Assembly (NCBI GenBank): GCA_018241225.1
Contig: JAFEEG010000001.1
Coordinates: 186,001 to 250,000, forward strand
DNA: 64,000 nt
From: Pseudomonadota bacterium
Lineage (GTDB): Bacteria > Pseudomonadota > Gammaproteobacteria > Burkholderiales > Burkholderiaceae_C
Direction: 5' to 3'
In this document: piece after piece, positions 52,042 to 60,811 of the stretch
How the letters are laid out: each line of letters begins with the position of its first letter
Numbering within the stretch: the first letter of the stretch is position 1
Made by a program: the position numbers and the translations under genes
The notes under the pieces: model-generated
The model's database searches: none
What the model saw: only the letters and a program-made list of their open reading frames with translations
Told to the model about the DNA's origin: nothing

Positions 52042-53040
52042 TTACTGGCCGCTCAAGCGCTTGCCGAAGGACACGGCATAGGCCTGTGAGCGGAAGCGCA
52101 GCACTGGGTCGTTGGTCGGCGCAATGCCGTCGGCCATGACCATGGGGTCGAAGTTGACAGTCTCGCAGGCCGCGCCCTTCTGGGCCGAGGCGCTGGTGAT
52201 GGTCAGCGTGCCGGCCTTGAACTCGGGCCGATTGGCTGGCCAGGGCTGGGTGGGATCGTCCTGCGGATCGCCCGGCTGCCCCACGGACACCAGCATGTCC
52301 CAGCGCACCGGCTGCTTCGCCGTGGCGTCGATCAAGGCCTTTTCCAGGAAGTCGGCGCCTGCCGTCTTCAGGGCCTCGTCGCCCAGGGGCTTGTCGCCGC
52401 CCTGCGGCACGAAGCGCCAGCGCACCGGCGTCACCTTGTCCTTCTCACCGATGAACTTGAAGGTGTGGATGCCGAAGTAGCTGCTGTGGGCATAGCTGTC
52501 CGGCGGGTTGTGGCTGGCCAGGTATTGCGCCTGGGCCAGGCTGTCCGGGTGGGTGGCCTTGAAGGCCTTGAGCTTTTCCGGATCGGGCTTGCCGGTGGCC
52601 GGATCGGGCCGCTGGGCCAGCGTCAGGTCCAGGAAGGTCTGGGGGCTGGCCGCGCCGAACATGGGCGTGTTGAGCATGGCCATCTGGTGCACCTTGTCCT
52701 GTGGCAGCTTGAACTGCAGCGCCATGCCGCGCGGGCTCCTGGCCACGTCGGGCGCCTTGGGGTTGCCACCGGCCAGCGAGAAGCGCGCCACCACGGGCAC
52801 GGCCTTGCCCGAGAACAGCGCGGAGCGCGAATACTTCGCCGCCTCGGCGGTGCCGGTGAATTCGCCCAGCGCGCAGGTGCCCTTGGTGTGATTGCGGCGC
52901 TCGCCGGGGTGGACGCCGAACGCGCCTTCCAGCGCCTGGACCACCTGCGGCCCCGTCACTTCTGGTCCGGCGGCGTGCGCGAACATCGGCGGCAGCGCCA
53001 CCACGCTGGCCAGGGCCAGGCTGATTTTCTTGAGGGTCAT
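52042..53040 (-). CDS. Catalase-related peroxidase (SrpA-like), secreted
   Basis: A 332-residue heme peroxidase of the small catalase family. A signal peptide (about 1-23, ending FAHAA) directs it to the periplasm. The distal histidine H51 lies in RRNHTKGTCALGEF, the core has RSPRGMALQFKLPQ and NTPMF, and the proximal heme tyrosine is in LRFRSQAYAVSFGKR near the C-terminus. It is 126 bp after the sugar ABC ATPase gene on the same strand, but a 14-bp tandem repeat in between and the different function suggest a separate transcript. The role is peroxide detoxification in the envelope. Confidence 0.85.
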   Translation of the reverse strand: MTLKKISLALASVVALPPMFAHAAGPEVTGPQVVQALEGAFGVHPGERRNHTKGTCALGEFTGTAEAAKYSRSALFSGKAVPVVARFSLAGGNPKAPDVARSPRGMALQFKLPQDKVHQMAMLNTPMFGAASPQTFLDLTLAQRPDPATGKPDPEKLKAFKATHPDSLAQAQYLASHNPPDSYAHSSYFGIHTFKFIGEKDKVTPVRWRFVPQGGDKPLGDEALKTAGADFLEKALIDATAKQPVRWDMLVSVGQPGDPQDDPTQPWPANRPEFKAGTLTITSASAQKGAACETVNFDPMVMADGIAPTNDPVLRFRSQAYAVSFGKRLSGQ

Positions 53041-53114
53041 GGAATTTTCCTTGGCTTGACCCTGCAGTAGACAGTCCAGCCAGGTGGCTTATTCCATGGG
53101 AACCCGTATCTGTT

Positions 53115-53141
53115 TGTTCCTGCGCGCCTGTTCCTGCGCGC
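53115..53141. repeat. Two-copy 14-bp tandem repeat
   Basis: TGTTCCTGCGCGCC followed directly by TGTTCCTGCGCGC (last base differs), upstream of the catalase-like gene and just after the ABC ATPase gene. The role is unknown; it could be a direct-repeat operator or slippage product. Confidence 0.7.
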
Positions 53142-53166
53142 ATCGTGGAAAAAGGCGCGAAGGGAC

Positions 53167-54237
53167 TCAGCCCATGCGCTTGCCGCTCTCGCGGTTGAAC
53201 AGGTGGGCGCGCCGGGCGTCCACCACCAGGCCGACCTCTTCGTCCGGCCCCACCTCGACCCGGCCGTGCACCGTGACCACCAGTTGCGCCTGCCCGACCT
53301 GCAGCAGCAGCTCCGTCTCGGCGCCGGTGGGCTCGACCACCACCACCCGCGCCCGCACGCCCTGGCCGGGCGCCGCCAGCGAGATGTCGCCCGGGCGGAT
53401 GCCGTAGTGCACCGGCGTGTTGTCGGGTGCCGAGACGCCGGGCGCAACGGGCCACGAGGCGCCCTGCGCCTCGACATGCACCTGGTCGCCCGCGCGCCGC
53501 ACCACGCCCTCGATCACGTTCATGGCCGGCGAGCCGATGAACTGCGCCACGAAGAGGTTGTCGGGCCGGTCGTACAGCTCCAGCGGCGTGCCGATCTGCT
53601 CGACGATGCCGTCGTGCATCACCACGATGCGATCGGCCATGGTCATGGCCTCGATCTGGTCGTGCGTGACGTACACCGTGGTGGTCTTCAGGCGCTGGTG
53701 CAGCGCCTTGATCTCGGCGCGCATGGCCACGCGCAGCTTGGCGTCGAGGTTGGACAGCGGCTCGTCGAAGAGGAACACCTTGGGGTCGCGCACGATGGCG
53801 CGGCCCATGGCCACCCGCTGGCGCTGGCCGCCCGACAGCTCGCGCGGATAGCGCTCGAGCAGCGCGTCCAGGTTGAGGATCTTCGCTGCCCTGGACACGC
53901 GCTCGGCCGTCATGTCCTTTTCCGCCTTGCGCAGGCGCAGGCTGAAGGCCATGTTCTCGGCCACCGTCATGTGCGGATAGAGCGCATAGCTCTGGAACAC
54001 CATGGCGATGTCGCGGTCCTTGGACTCCAGGTCGTTGACCACCTTGCCGTCCACCCCGATCTCGCCGCCGCTGATTTCCTCCAGCCCGGCCAGCATGCGC
54101 AGCAAGGTGCTCTTGCCGCAGCCCGAGGGCCCCACCAGCACCACGAACTCGCCGTCGGCAATGTCGAACGTGATGCCCTGGATCACCTTCACCTTGCCGA
54201 AGGTCTTCTGCACTTCTTTGAACGATACGGAAGCCAT
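53167..54237 (-). CDS. Carbohydrate ABC transporter ATP-binding protein (UgpC/MalK type)
   Basis: A 356-residue ATPase with a C-terminal OB/TOBE regulatory part, typical of CUT1 sugar importers. Walker A is GPSGCGKST (about 37-45), the Q-loop DIAMVFQSYALYPHMTVAENMAFSL, the signature LSGGQRQRVAMGRAIVRDPKVFLFDEPLSNLDAKLR, and the H-loop VYVTHDQIEAMTMADRI. The TOBE region (about 240-356) includes VHYGIRPGDISL. It follows the MalG-like permease by 25 bp and is the last transporter gene of the operon. Confidence 0.94.
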   Translation of the reverse strand: MASVSFKEVQKTFGKVKVIQGITFDIADGEFVVLVGPSGCGKSTLLRMLAGLEEISGGEIGVDGKVVNDLESKDRDIAMVFQSYALYPHMTVAENMAFSLRLRKAEKDMTAERVSRAAKILNLDALLERYPRELSGGQRQRVAMGRAIVRDPKVFLFDEPLSNLDAKLRVAMRAEIKALHQRLKTTTVYVTHDQIEAMTMADRIVVMHDGIVEQIGTPLELYDRPDNLFVAQFIGSPAMNVIEGVVRRAGDQVHVEAQGASWPVAPGVSAPDNTPVHYGIRPGDISLAAPGQGVRARVVVVEPTGAETELLLQVGQAQLVVTVHGRVEVGPDEEVGLVVDARRAHLFNRESGKRMG

Positions 54238-54262
54238 TTGATTTCGTTCCCTTGTTCTTTCT

Positions 54263-55123
54263 TCAGCTCTTGACCGCGCCGGCGGTGAGCCCGCCCACCA
54301 TGTAGCGCTTGAAGGTGTAGTAGATGGCCGCCGGCGGCAGCGCGTAGACCAGGCCGGTGGCCATGAGCAGCTCCCACGGCGAATCGTCGGCCGCCAGGAA
54401 GTTGCCCAGCGCCACCGCCAGCGTCACGCTGCGGTCGTTGGACAGCAGCAGGAAGGCGTAGAGGTATTCGTTCCACGCCAGCAGCAGTGCATAGGTGCCC
54501 ACCGCCACCAGCGAGGGCACCATGAGCGGCAAGTACACCAGGCGGAACAGTTGCAGCGGCGAGGCGCCGTCCATGCGCGCCGCCTCGTCCAGCTCGTAGG
54601 GCAGCTTGTCCGAGGCCTGCTTGAGCACCCAGATGCAGTAGGGCGACGCAATGGTCACCATGGCCAGGATCAGCGCCCATTGGCTGTTGAGCAGTCCGTA
54701 GTTGCCCATCGTCTTGTACATGGGCACCGCCAGGAAGGCCGCCGGGATGAAGTAGGTGAACAGCGCCATGTTGAGCACCGTGCGCCCTCCCCGCACCCGC
54801 AGCCGGCTGATGGCAAAGGCCGCCGTGGTGGCCACGAACAGCGTGATGACGCCCACCGCCACCGCGATGAACACCGAGTTGCCCAGCTGCACCCAGAAGT
54901 GGATGAGGTAGTGGTGCTTCTGCCCGAACACCACCGAGAAGTTCGACAGCGTGGGGGCACTGGGCCACAGCGCGCCCGAGGTGGCCGAATCGCGCGGCGA
55001 GATGGCAAACAGCACCATGTGATAGACCGGCAGCAGCGTCCACACCAGCACCGGAATGCCGATGAGCAGCAGCTTGGCCTCGGTGCCGACGTCCTTCCAG
55101 CGGAACTTGCGGCGCGCGGTCAT
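54263..55123 (-). CDS. Carbohydrate ABC transporter permease (MalG type)
   Basis: The 286-residue second permease of a CUT1-type importer. It has six hydrophobic segments; the EAA loop ELDEAARMDGASPLQLFRLVYLPLMVPSLVAVGTYALLLAWNEYLYAFLL near residues 180-230 is diagnostic. It overlaps the upstream MalF-like gene by 4 bp (ATGA), showing translational coupling. Confidence 0.93.
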   Translation of the reverse strand: MTARRKFRWKDVGTEAKLLLIGIPVLVWTLLPVYHMVLFAISPRDSATSGALWPSAPTLSNFSVVFGQKHHYLIHFWVQLGNSVFIAVAVGVITLFVATTAAFAISRLRVRGGRTVLNMALFTYFIPAAFLAVPMYKTMGNYGLLNSQWALILAMVTIASPYCIWVLKQASDKLPYELDEAARMDGASPLQLFRLVYLPLMVPSLVAVGTYALLLAWNEYLYAFLLLSNDRSVTLAVALGNFLAADDSPWELLMATGLVYALPPAAIYYTFKRYMVGGLTAGAVKS

Positions 55124-55998
55124 TTGGAGAGCCTCTTCATCATGAAATACACCAGTGGCAGCACCAGCGGCATGGCCACCACGATGGACGCCATGGACAG
55201 GTCCACCTGGTCCAGGCGCAGGTAGCGGATGCCCAGCGTGGCCAGCACATGCGTCAGGTCGGCCGGGCCACCGCCGGTGAGCAGGTAGACGCTGTTGAAG
55301 TCACCCAGCGTCCAGATCATCGACAGGATCAGCGAGGTGACGTAGAGCGTGCGCATCGCCGGCCAGGTGATGAAACGGAACTTCTGCAGCTTGCTGGCAC
55401 CGTCGACCGACGCTGCCTCGTACTGCTCGGCCGGAATGGCCAGGCGCCCGGCCACCAGGATGAGCGTCCAGAACGGCAGCGACTTCCAGATGTGCACCAG
55501 CATCGAGAAGCCCAGCGCCAGCATCGGGTCGTTGAGCCAGTTGGGGCCGTCTGCCCCCGTCAGCCGGAAGATCAGGCTGTTGATGACGCCCCACTCCGGG
55601 TTGAGCATGAAGCGCACCGACAGGATGGTGGGAATGGACGGCAGCGCCCACGGCAGGATGAACACCGCCGCCAGGATGCGGATCCACCAGCGCGGCTGCG
55701 TGAAGAAGCCCGACAGCAGCAGCGCCACCAGCATTTTCACGTTGATGGCCACCACCAGGAACACCAGCGTGTTGACCACCGATCGGAAAAAGATCGGGTC
55801 GTCTGCCAGGTGAACGTAGCTCTGCGGATGGCGTGCCAGCCACAGGCCATAGCACACCGGATAGAGCACGAACACCAGGAAGACGAGCAGATAGGGCAGC
55901 ACCATCAGGCGCCCCCAGAATTCCCAGCGGCCAAGCCGCCGGGCGGCCACCGGACCCACGGAGCCCGGTGCCGCAGTCATTGCAGCAGTTGTCGTCAT
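55120..55998 (-). CDS. Carbohydrate ABC transporter permease (MalF type)
   Basis: The 292-residue first permease of the importer. The EAA-like loop EQYEAASVDGASKLQKFRFITWPAMRTLYVTSLILSMIWTLGDFNSVYLL (about 198-245) is clear. It is 34 bp after the binding-protein gene and overlaps the MalG-like gene by 4 bp. Together these genes and the ATPase form a complete system. Confidence 0.93.
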   Translation of the reverse strand: MTTTAAMTAAPGSVGPVAARRLGRWEFWGRLMVLPYLLVFLVFVLYPVCYGLWLARHPQSYVHLADDPIFFRSVVNTLVFLVVAINVKMLVALLLSGFFTQPRWWIRILAAVFILPWALPSIPTILSVRFMLNPEWGVINSLIFRLTGADGPNWLNDPMLALGFSMLVHIWKSLPFWTLILVAGRLAIPAEQYEAASVDGASKLQKFRFITWPAMRTLYVTSLILSMIWTLGDFNSVYLLTGGGPADLTHVLATLGIRYLRLDQVDLSMASIVVAMPLVLPLVYFMMKRLSK

Positions 55999-56032
55999 GG
56001 CGGCTTCCCAGACTCCCTGGAGACAAAGAGGC

Positions 56033-57421
56033 TCAGTCGGTTCCGGCGACCGTCTTGATGCGGGCGATCATTTCGTCGACCGCCTTGTCCACCGGCACCT
56101 TCTCGTTGACCACGCGGTTCATCGCCTTGGCCCACACGTTCTCGTTGTTCAGCACGGTGAACTTGTAGTTCTTGGTGAATTCGAAGGTGACGGTGCCGTT
56201 GGCGTACTGGTTGTAGACCGACTGGCGATGCGGGTCGGCCTTCCAGAAGTCACGCTGCTGCGCGCCCTTGGTCACCGGGAACCAGCGGCCCAGCGCGCCT
56301 TCCACGTACGGCGTGAGGTTCTCTTCCTGCAGCAGGAAGGCGACGAACTTCTTGGCCGTTTCCTTGTTCTTGGCGTCCTTGAACACCACGCCGGTCTTCA
56401 CCGCGGTGCGATAGACCATCTTGCTGCCGTCCGGCTTGTTGGGGAAGCCCGCCGTGCGAATGCGCTCGGTGTAGTTCTTCTTGGCTTCCTCGCGCTGCTC
56501 GGGCGTGAGCGTGGCGTTGTTCATGTCGTCCAGCCACTTGGCCGCGATCGAGATGGTCGCGTTGTGCGTCATCACCGTGGTCTTGTTGTGGAAGGCCACG
56601 TTGTTGTCCGGGTCCTTCCAGCTGGTCGACGACGGCGGCGTGCAGCCCTTGGTGTAGGGCGCCGTGTAGTCGGTCAGCGCGCCGATCAGGCCGGTGCGCA
56701 CCTTCGGGTCATCCACCAGCAGCTTGCCGTTGTCGTCCACCAGCTTGACGTTGTAGGCGTCCATGAAGGTGAGGAAGGAATAGAACGAGTCGCTCGAATC
56801 CACGCCCATGGGCATGCCGATGCCGAAGTTGCGCTTGCCGCTGGCCTTGCGGCTGGCCGGCTGGACCTTGTCGCACCAGAAGCTCCAGTAGTCCTTCCAG
56901 CCGGTGGGAATGTCCGATTCCTTGAAGCCTGCCTCCTCGAGCATGTCCTTCCAGTACTCGATGTGCATGGTCTGCTGCTTGATTGGGAAGGCGTAGTACG
57001 CCTTGCCCTTGGTCTGGTTGTTGTAGAGGAAGGTGGTCTCTACCGTGTTGGGCGCGAAGTTGCCCAGCATGGGCTTGAGCACGCTGGTGATGTCTTCGAG
57101 CTTGCCGTCGTAGGCCCACTTGCCCGTGACCTGGAAGTCATACACGTCGGCATAGGCCACGTCCGGCGGGCTGCCCGAATCGAGCGCCGACACGGTCTTG
57201 GGGATCATGTCCTGCACGGGGTACTGCGACAGCTCGATCTTCACGCCCTTGTTGGCGTCCTCGAACTTCTTGATGGCGGCAAACAGCGCGTCATCCTCGG
57301 CCTTGTAGAAGCCCTTGACCCACCAGACGGTGAGCTTTTCCTGGGCCATTGCATGGCCGCCTGCCAGCAGGCCGAGGGCGGCCAGCAGGGTCGGGGCGAG
57401 AGCTGCCTTGAATCTCTTCAT
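56033..57421 (-). CDS. Carbohydrate ABC transporter periplasmic binding protein (family 1)
   Basis: A 462-residue secreted binding protein with signal peptide MKRFKAALAPTLLAALGLLAGGHAMA and a mature start EKLTVWWVKGFYKAEDDALFAAIKKFED, the usual family-1 sugar-binding pattern (KFEDANKGVKIELSQYPVQD). The length suits oligosaccharide or glycerol-phosphate-type ligands. ATG 57421 is the signal-peptide start; the open frame upstream to 58156 is the shadow of the GntR gene. It lies 47 bp after the FadR-like regulator and before the permeases in one operon. Confidence 0.92.
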   Translation of the reverse strand: MKRFKAALAPTLLAALGLLAGGHAMAQEKLTVWWVKGFYKAEDDALFAAIKKFEDANKGVKIELSQYPVQDMIPKTVSALDSGSPPDVAYADVYDFQVTGKWAYDGKLEDITSVLKPMLGNFAPNTVETTFLYNNQTKGKAYYAFPIKQQTMHIEYWKDMLEEAGFKESDIPTGWKDYWSFWCDKVQPASRKASGKRNFGIGMPMGVDSSDSFYSFLTFMDAYNVKLVDDNGKLLVDDPKVRTGLIGALTDYTAPYTKGCTPPSSTSWKDPDNNVAFHNKTTVMTHNATISIAAKWLDDMNNATLTPEQREEAKKNYTERIRTAGFPNKPDGSKMVYRTAVKTGVVFKDAKNKETAKKFVAFLLQEENLTPYVEGALGRWFPVTKGAQQRDFWKADPHRQSVYNQYANGTVTFEFTKNYKFTVLNNENVWAKAMNRVVNEKVPVDKAVDEMIARIKTVAGTD

Positions 57422-57468
57422 GATGATCGTCTCCAGTGGTGTTTGTCTTTGGGGATGGTGGTTCGGGA

Positions 57469-58263
57469 TCAATGCATGTCCTTGGCCGATCGCGCGCTCG
57501 ATGCGGCGGCGCGCGGTGCGGCCTTCAGGTGCGGCGGCGGGCGGCTCAGGCGCGGCAGCCGGCGGCGCGAGCCCAGCACCTCGTCGATGTCTTCGCGCGC
57601 ACTGTCGATGAGAACGGCCACGGCCGCCTCCGCCTGCGCCGGGTTGCGGGCAACGAGCGCATCGAGCACCGCACGGTGCAGGGGCAGCGAAAGCGCCGGG
57701 CCGTTGGGCTTGGAAGTGGAGATCTCGAAGCTGGTGCGCAGCAGCGCATGCAGCACCTTGTTCATCTGCACGATCAGGCGGTTGTCGGCCGCATTCAGGA
57801 TGGCGTGGTGAAAGCGCAGGTCGAAGGTCATGTAGTCGCCGCCGTTCTCGATGGCTTCCTTCATGCCTGCGTAGGCGGTCTCCAGCTCCTCGATGTGCTG
57901 CGGCGTGATGCGCTGGGCCGCCAGCCGCGCCGCGGCCGGCTCCACCGCGCGCCGCAGGTCGTGCAGGTCGCGCACGAACTCGTGCGTCAGGCCGCAGCTG
58001 GCCTGCCAGGTGATGACGTCGGGGTCGAACCAGTTCCACTTGTCCTGCGTGAGCACGCGCGTGCCGACCTTGGGGCCGGTGACCACCAGGCCCTTGGCCA
58101 CCAGCGACTTCACGGCCTCGCGCACCACGGTGCGACTCACGCCCAGCTGCTCGCACAGCACGGGCTCGGGCGGCATCGCCCCGCCGGCCGGATAGCGCCC
58201 GCCCACGATGGCCTCTCCGAGAAGATCCAGCGTGCGGCCGTGGGAGTTCTTGTTGCCGCGCAT
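57469..58263 (-). CDS. FadR-subfamily GntR transcriptional regulator
   Basis: A 264-residue GntR protein: winged helix (about 10-75, MPPEPVLCEQLGVSRTVVREAVKSLVAKGLV) and FCD domain (about 95-230) with metal-binding pattern DLRFHHAILNAADN and PLHRAVLDAL. It resembles DgoR/UxuR-type regulators of sugar-acid use. ATG 58263 follows a GTG. It is transcribed between a 2-hydroxyacid dehydrogenase gene (26 bp upstream) and the binding protein, so it probably regulates its own operon. The C-terminal tail is Arg/Pro/Ala-rich and probably disordered. Confidence 0.88.
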   Translation of the reverse strand: MRGNKNSHGRTLDLLGEAIVGGRYPAGGAMPPEPVLCEQLGVSRTVVREAVKSLVAKGLVVTGPKVGTRVLTQDKWNWFDPDVITWQASCGLTHEFVRDLHDLRRAVEPAAARLAAQRITPQHIEELETAYAGMKEAIENGGDYMTFDLRFHHAILNAADNRLIVQMNKVLHALLRTSFEISTSKPNGPALSLPLHRAVLDALVARNPAQAEAAVAVLIDSAREDIDEVLGSRRRLPRLSRPPPHLKAAPRAAASSARSAKDMH

Positions 58264-58289
58264 CACGTTGGCTTGCCTGCGTGCGGGGA

Positions 58290-59231
58290 CTAGGCAGGCA
58301 CGCGCGTCAGCAGCGGCTTGCCGGCAAAGTGCGCCGCCAGGTTGGCCAGCACCAGGTTGGCCATGGCTTCGCGCGTTTCGCGTGTGCCGCTGGCCATGTG
58401 CGGCGTGAGCACCACCTGGGGCATGTCGCGCAACTGCTGCGGCACGTTGGGCTCGGCGGCGAACACGTCCAGTGCCGCGCCGGCAATATGGCCCTGCTCC
58501 AGCGCATGGATGAGCGCCGGCTCGTCCACCACGCTGCCGCGCGCCACGTTGATCAGCAAGCCCTGCGGGCCCAGCGCCTGCAGCACGCGCGCGTCGATCA
58601 GACCGCGCGTGGCCGCGCCGCCGGGCGTGATGACGATGAGGAAATCCACCGCGCCGGCCAGTGCCACGGCGTCAGGGTAGTAGGTGTAGTTGACCTCGGA
58701 GCGCGGCGAGCGCGCGGTGTAGCTGATGTGCATGCCGAATGCTTCGGCTCGCTTCGCAATGGCCTGCCCGATGCGGCCCATGCCCACCACGCCCAGCTTG
58801 CCGCCGCTGACCTTGCGCGCCAGCGCAATGGGCCCCTTGGGCCACTGCCCTTCGCGCACGAAGCGGTCGGCCTGCGGAATGCGGCGCGCCACCGAAAGCA
58901 GCAGGCCCATGGCCAGGTCGGCCACGTCGTCGTTGAGCACCTCGGGTGTGTTGGTGACGGGCACGCCACGCTCGTGCGCCGCAGCCACGTCCACGCCGTC
59001 GTAGCCCACGCCGAACACGGTGATCACTTCCAGCGCAGGCAGTTGGGCGATGAGCTCGCGCGGCACCTTGGCCTCGCCGTTGGCCACCACCGCACGGATG
59101 GCGGGCGCCGCAGCCGCCAGCGCGGCCGGGTCGCCTTGGTGGATGCGGTCATGCACCGTGTAGTCGCGCCGCAATGCCTCCATGAGGTAGGGCATCAGCG
59201 GGGCAGCCACCAGCACTTCGGGGCGCGCCAT
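58290..59231 (-). CDS. D-isomer-specific 2-hydroxyacid dehydrogenase (glyoxylate/hydroxypyruvate/2-ketogluconate reductase-like)
   Basis: A 313-residue NAD(P)-dependent reductase. The nucleotide loop GVVGMGRIGQAIAKRAEAFGM (about 147-167) is present; the catalytic Arg is in NVARGSVVDE, the Glu in LDVFAAEPNVP, and the His in VVLTPHMASGT, in normal order. It reduces glyoxylate, hydroxypyruvate or a 2-keto-sugar acid. ATG 59231 has GGAGACGAGC upstream; the earlier in-frame start is unneeded. It is the first gene of the sugar importer operon, which suggests it metabolises the imported sugar acid. Confidence 0.88.
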   Translation of the reverse strand: MARPEVLVAAPLMPYLMEALRRDYTVHDRIHQGDPAALAAAAPAIRAVVANGEAKVPRELIAQLPALEVITVFGVGYDGVDVAAAHERGVPVTNTPEVLNDDVADLAMGLLLSVARRIPQADRFVREGQWPKGPIALARKVSGGKLGVVGMGRIGQAIAKRAEAFGMHISYTARSPRSEVNYTYYPDAVALAGAVDFLIVITPGGAATRGLIDARVLQALGPQGLLINVARGSVVDEPALIHALEQGHIAGAALDVFAAEPNVPQQLRDMPQVVLTPHMASGTRETREAMANLVLANLAAHFAGKPLLTRVPA

Positions 59232-59308
59232 GCTCGTCTCCTTCAACACCAGGTTGAGACGGGCCGCCTTCCATGCGGGTGAAGGTCAGTCAGCCCTGAA
59301 TTGGGCCG

Positions 59309-59318
59309 ATCATATGAT
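59309..59318. promoter_or_regulatory. Candidate FadR/GntR operator before the hydroxyacid dehydrogenase operon
   Basis: ATCATATGAT, a perfect 10-bp palindrome in the 119-bp gap between the deacylase and hydroxyacid dehydrogenase genes, 77 bp upstream of the latter's start. It is in an AT-rich pocket and is a reasonable target for the operon's GntR protein. Confidence 0.45.
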
Positions 59319-59350
59319 GATTGAAACCGGTATCTTGCAGAGGACAAACC

Positions 59351-60811
59351 CTAGGCGGCTGCCCTCTTGACGAAGCGGCCTGCACGCTGCCCGGTCGAAT
59401 GGCCGGCGCTCGTGTAGCTCAGCACGCCGTTGACCCACACCCGCTCGATGCCTTCGGAAAACTGCCGTGGCTGCTCGAACGTGGCGGCGTCGCGCACCGT
59501 CCTGGGGTCGAACACCACCACGTCGGCCATGTAGCCCTCGCGCAGCAAGCCGCGCTGCGGGATGCGAAAGCGCCGGGCGGACATGCCGCTCATCTTGTGG
59601 ATCGCCTGCTCCAGCGCCAACATGCCGCGCTCGCGCCAGTAGGTGGCCAACACGCGCGGAAACGCACCCCACAGCCGCGGGTGCGGCCGCTCGTCATGCG
59701 GCAGGCCGTCGGAGCCGATCATCGACAGGGGGTGGGTGATGACGCGGTCCACGTCGTCCTGGCGCATCTGGAAGTAGCAGGCGGTGCCGGGCTTCAGGCG
59801 CGTGGCCGCTTCCTGCTGCGAAACGCCCCACTGCGCGGCAATGTCCTTGATGTAGCGCCCACCCATTTCCGGATGCGGCTTGCTGCCGGTGATGAGGATG
59901 TCGATCACGCCATCCACCAGGTCTTCGCGCAGCACGGTGGAGCCCGCGGTGTAGGGGTACACGTCCATCGCAAGTTCCTGCCCCCCGGCCAGTTGCTCGA
60001 TGAGCGGCAAGGTCTCGCGCGTGCGGCCCCAGTTGGCAGGGCCGGCGCACTTGTGGTGCGAGAGCACCAGCGGGAGACCGGATTGGCGCGCCGTGAGCGC
60101 GGCCTCCTGCAGCGCGGGCAGGATGCCGGCCAGTTCGTCGCGGATGTGGGTGGCGTACACGCCGCCGTTCTTCGCGGCGACCGAGGCCACGGCCACCAGT
60201 TCCTCCACGTCGGCCGCATAGGCCTCTTCGTAGAAGATGCCCGAGGACAGGCCCAGCGCGCCCGCATCCATTGCCTCCTGCATGTCGGCGGCCATCGCGG
60301 CGCGCTCGTCGGCGTTGGCCGCGCGGTCGAGCACGGGCATGTGCCGCATGCGCAGGGCCGTGTGGCCCAGCAGTGCCGCAACGTTCACGCCGGGCCGCGC
60401 GGCATCCACCGCGTCGGCGTATTCACGCATGGTGCCGTGGCGGAACTGCGTGTTGCCCAGCAACGAGAGCGGCGCCGCCGGGGCATCGCTCACCACCGGC
60501 GCCAGCGAGATGCCGCAGTTGCCCACGATCACCGTGGTCACGCCCTGCGACAGCTTGGGCAGCATGTCGGCCTTCTCGATGGCGGCGGCGTCGTCGTGCG
60601 TGTGCACGTCGATGAAGCCGGGCGCGACCACCAGGCCGGTGCAATCGATCACCTGCGGGCGGTGCGCGTCGATGAGCACCGCACTCACCTGCCCCACCGC
60701 CACGATGCGCTCGCCCACAAGCAGCACGTCGCCCACCTGCGCAGGCGAGGCGCTGCCGTCCACGATCAAGCCACCCTTGAGCAGGGTGGCGCTTTCATTC
60801 CCCTCGGCCAT
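59351..60811 (-). CDS. N-acyl-D-amino-acid deacylase (D-aminoacylase)
   Basis: A 486-residue zinc amidohydrolase that frees D-amino acids from N-acyl forms. The metal motif GFIDVHTHDD gives H70 and H72; VGNCGIS (C99) is the metal-binding cysteine characteristic of D-aminoacylase; VLSHHKCAGPANWG, YPYTAGSTVLRED and MIGSDGLPHDERPHPRLWGAFPRVL are family motifs. ATG 60811 has GGAGGAATCGGTC at good spacing and overlaps the rpiR stop by 17 bp, so the two are coupled. Together with the DSD1-type enzyme it forms a D-amino-acid use unit. Confidence 0.9.
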   Translation of the reverse strand: MAEGNESATLLKGGLIVDGSASPAQVGDVLLVGERIVAVGQVSAVLIDAHRPQVIDCTGLVVAPGFIDVHTHDDAAAIEKADMLPKLSQGVTTVIVGNCGISLAPVVSDAPAAPLSLLGNTQFRHGTMREYADAVDAARPGVNVAALLGHTALRMRHMPVLDRAANADERAAMAADMQEAMDAGALGLSSGIFYEEAYAADVEELVAVASVAAKNGGVYATHIRDELAGILPALQEAALTARQSGLPLVLSHHKCAGPANWGRTRETLPLIEQLAGGQELAMDVYPYTAGSTVLREDLVDGVIDILITGSKPHPEMGGRYIKDIAAQWGVSQQEAATRLKPGTACYFQMRQDDVDRVITHPLSMIGSDGLPHDERPHPRLWGAFPRVLATYWRERGMLALEQAIHKMSGMSARRFRIPQRGLLREGYMADVVVFDPRTVRDAATFEQPRQFSEGIERVWVNGVLSYTSAGHSTGQRAGRFVKRAAA

